Assembly (NCBI GenBank): GCA_030679035.1
Contig: JAUXTH010000149.1
Location: forward strand, 62,001-126,000
Source: Methylobacter sp.
Lineage (GTDB): Bacteria; Pseudomonadota; Gammaproteobacteria; Methylococcales; Methylomonadaceae
Direction of reading: 5' to 3'
Length of the DNA: 64,000 nt
Shown here piece after piece: positions 62,770-64,000 of this stretch (position 1 is its first letter; every line of letters starts with the position of its first letter). The notes below the pieces were generated by a model. The model had not been told where the DNA came from, searched no databases, and saw only the letters and a list, made by a program, of their open reading frames with translations. Position numbers and translations under genes: made by a program.

Positions 62770-64000
62770 TCAATTCAGGCGTTTAAACCCGCCATGACAC
62801 ACAGGACCTTTGAGCAAACTCATCACATCGCGCCCCTCTTCACATTCTTTGATCAAAGCAAATATCGGATCAAGCGCAGCAAAGAAGCCAGCCACAACCT
62901 CAGGAGTATGGTCAATACAAACATATACGCTGTTGCCCGCTAAATAACCTTTTGCCAGCATTTCTTGGGTTATCAGAGTCTTATAAACCAATGCATTTGG
63001 GCTTTGAAAAGTAAAGCCTGTTAGCGCAGCCAAACCCCAGTGATCAATCTTGAGATCATGTTTATCGGCGAGTTTTTGCCAGCCCTGACGGATATTCAGC
63101 CCGGTCTGGGTGATGGTATCCCAAGACTTAACCCGCTCCATGACTTCCAGCGTTTTGAGCGCCGCGGTCGGCCCGATGCGCTCAGTCCAGAACGTGCTGC
63201 TGATAAAAGTAGTTTGTGCCGCTTCCATGACTTCACGTCTGCCGATCGTAGCAGTGATGCCATAGCCATTGCCTAAGGCCTTGCCGAACATAGCCATGTC
63301 CGGTTCTACACCGTACTTTTTATGCAAACCGCCGAAGGTTTCACGGAAACCGGATGTGCATTCATCAAAAATCAGCACGATGCCGCGCTCGGTCGCAAGC
63401 TTGCGCACCTTATGCAGGAAATTGTCTTCGGGCCCCATGTTGCGAACCACTTCCATTTTGATCACGCCAATGTCGTGAGCATCAACCAAAGCTTCCAATT
63501 CAGTATAGTTGTTGTAGTTGAACGGAAAGACCGTGCCACGCAAATTTTGCGGTACGCCATTGGGTTCCAATCCCGGCAGCAGGTGACCTGCAAGGTTCTT
63601 GTCGTCGCCCAGATTAGCCGACAAATACCAATCATGCCAGCCGTGGTAACCGCAAATAGCAACGTTGTCCTTACCCGTTGCCGCTCGTGCAATTCGGATT
63701 GCAACCGCGTTGGCTTCGCCACCTGATCTTGCGAGCCTTGCCATGTCTGCCCAAGGATGCAACTCAATCAGCTTCTCGGCCAAATAAACTTCTTCAGGAC
63801 AATTGAACGTGGACATGTTGCCTGCATCAATGGTCTTGCGAACTGCGTCATCCACTTCTGGATGGCCGTAACCTAATATGTTGGTGCCGATACCCATAAT
63901 GGACATATCGATGTATTCATTACCGTCCAAATCCCAGACTTTGCAGCCCTTGGCTTTGCTAAAGTATGCTGGCCATTGGTCTGGCAGGAACATCTCAGCT
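62770..64000 (-). CDS. class III aminotransferase, glutamate-1-semialdehyde aminomutase-like (N-terminus off window)
   Basis: At least 407 residues, open to the right edge. The codons before the in-window ATG (63993) read Ala-Glu, matching the usual RAEMFLPDQWP of the family, so the true start is outside. VWDLDGNEYIDM, RSGGEANAVAIRIARAATGK, CGYHGWHDWY, LIFDECTSGFRETFGG and MFGKALGNGYG with the PLP lysine are intact. HemL-like enzymes of this branch are common beside pseI/neuB genes. The role in nonulosonate synthesis is not established, and it is not PseC, which belongs to the DegT family. Confidence 0.9.
   Translation of the reverse strand, partial: AEMFLPDQWPAYFSKAKGCKVWDLDGNEYIDMSIMGIGTNILGYGHPEVDDAVRKTIDAGNMSTFNCPEEVYLAEKLIELHPWADMARLARSGGEANAVAIRIARAATGKDNVAICGYHGWHDWYLSANLGDDKNLAGHLLPGLEPNGVPQNLRGTVFPFNYNNYTELEALVDAHDIGVIKMEVVRNMGPEDNFLHKVRKLATERGIVLIFDECTSGFRETFGGLHKKYGVEPDMAMFGKALGNGYGITATIGRREVMEAAQTTFISSTFWTERIGPTAALKTLEVMERVKSWDTITQTGLNIRQGWQKLADKHDLKIDHWGLAALTGFTFQSPNALVYKTLITQEMLAKGYLAGNSVYVCIDHTPEVVAGFFAALDPIFALIKECEEGRDVMSLLKGPVCHGGFKRLN

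Noticed and set aside
1-64000. CRISPR arrays, tRNA or rRNA genes, JUMPstart/ops element
   Set aside because: No regular direct repeats, cloverleaf-like sequences or ops core were noticed by reading both strands. The promoter of the locus probably lies beyond the right edge.

Overview
The window is one long surface-polysaccharide locus (O-antigen, capsule or exopolysaccharide type). More than 50 genes are read from the minus strand and no convincing gene lies on the plus strand. Protein sequences and codon use suggest a Gram-negative proteobacterium, most likely betaproteobacterial. That is an inference from general look, because no rRNA or core marker is present. Many neighbours overlap by 4 bases (ATGA, GTGA or TTGA), so large parts are probably transcribed and translated as coupled operons. 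Transcription runs from high to low coordinates.

Right end, 57.9-64 kb (promoter-proximal): a class III aminotransferase (cut by the window edge), a PseG-PseH fusion, PseI and two methyltransferases, which is a pseudaminic-acid-type nonulosonate branch. The missing PseB, PseC and PseF functions would lie beyond the right edge. Region 44.9-57.7 kb: a 1102-residue double transferase, a D-2-hydroxyacid dehydrogenase, a sugar epimerase, an FkbM methyltransferase, a HAD phosphatase, an HpcH/HpaI aldolase, two radical SAM proteins, an SDR and a KdsB-like cytidylyltransferase. Together these look like an undescribed route to a CMP-activated 2-keto-3-deoxy (ulosonic) acid. Region 34.6-45 kb: a CDP-glucose cassette (rfbF, rfbG, an RmlC-type epimerase, a DegT aminotransferase and a GT2), an OafA-type acyltransferase, a PhyH-type dioxygenase, a methyltransferase, a GT4 and a LbH acetyltransferase.

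Region 16.9-34.4 kb: a methyltransferase, a polysaccharide deacetylase, a PLP-aminotransferase-like/FemAB-like fusion, an SDR, two GT4 enzymes, ManC, Gmd, a Wzx-type flippase, a LbH acyltransferase, an FkbM-like protein, a GT2, a second Gmd-like enzyme and a WbsX-type protein. Region 0-16.2 kb: SGNH proteins, an SxtJ/DUF5989/carbamoyltransferase cassette, an AlgI/AlgJ-like O-acetylation pair, two polymerase or ligase-like membrane proteins, a second Wzx, a CysE-like acetyltransferase, a GT2 and the first two genes of a UDP-L-FucNAc/L-QuiNAc-type pathway (the last one cut by the left edge).

The locus is a mosaic. It carries two flippases and two polymerase-like proteins. It also holds decayed pieces: two IS3-family transposase remnants, two orphan 3' ends of GT2 genes whose intact relatives lie elsewhere in the window, a 29-codon start of a second KdsB-like gene, a frameshifted methyltransferase and a LbH acyltransferase with an in-frame stop. 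These look like scars of repeated gene-cassette exchange.
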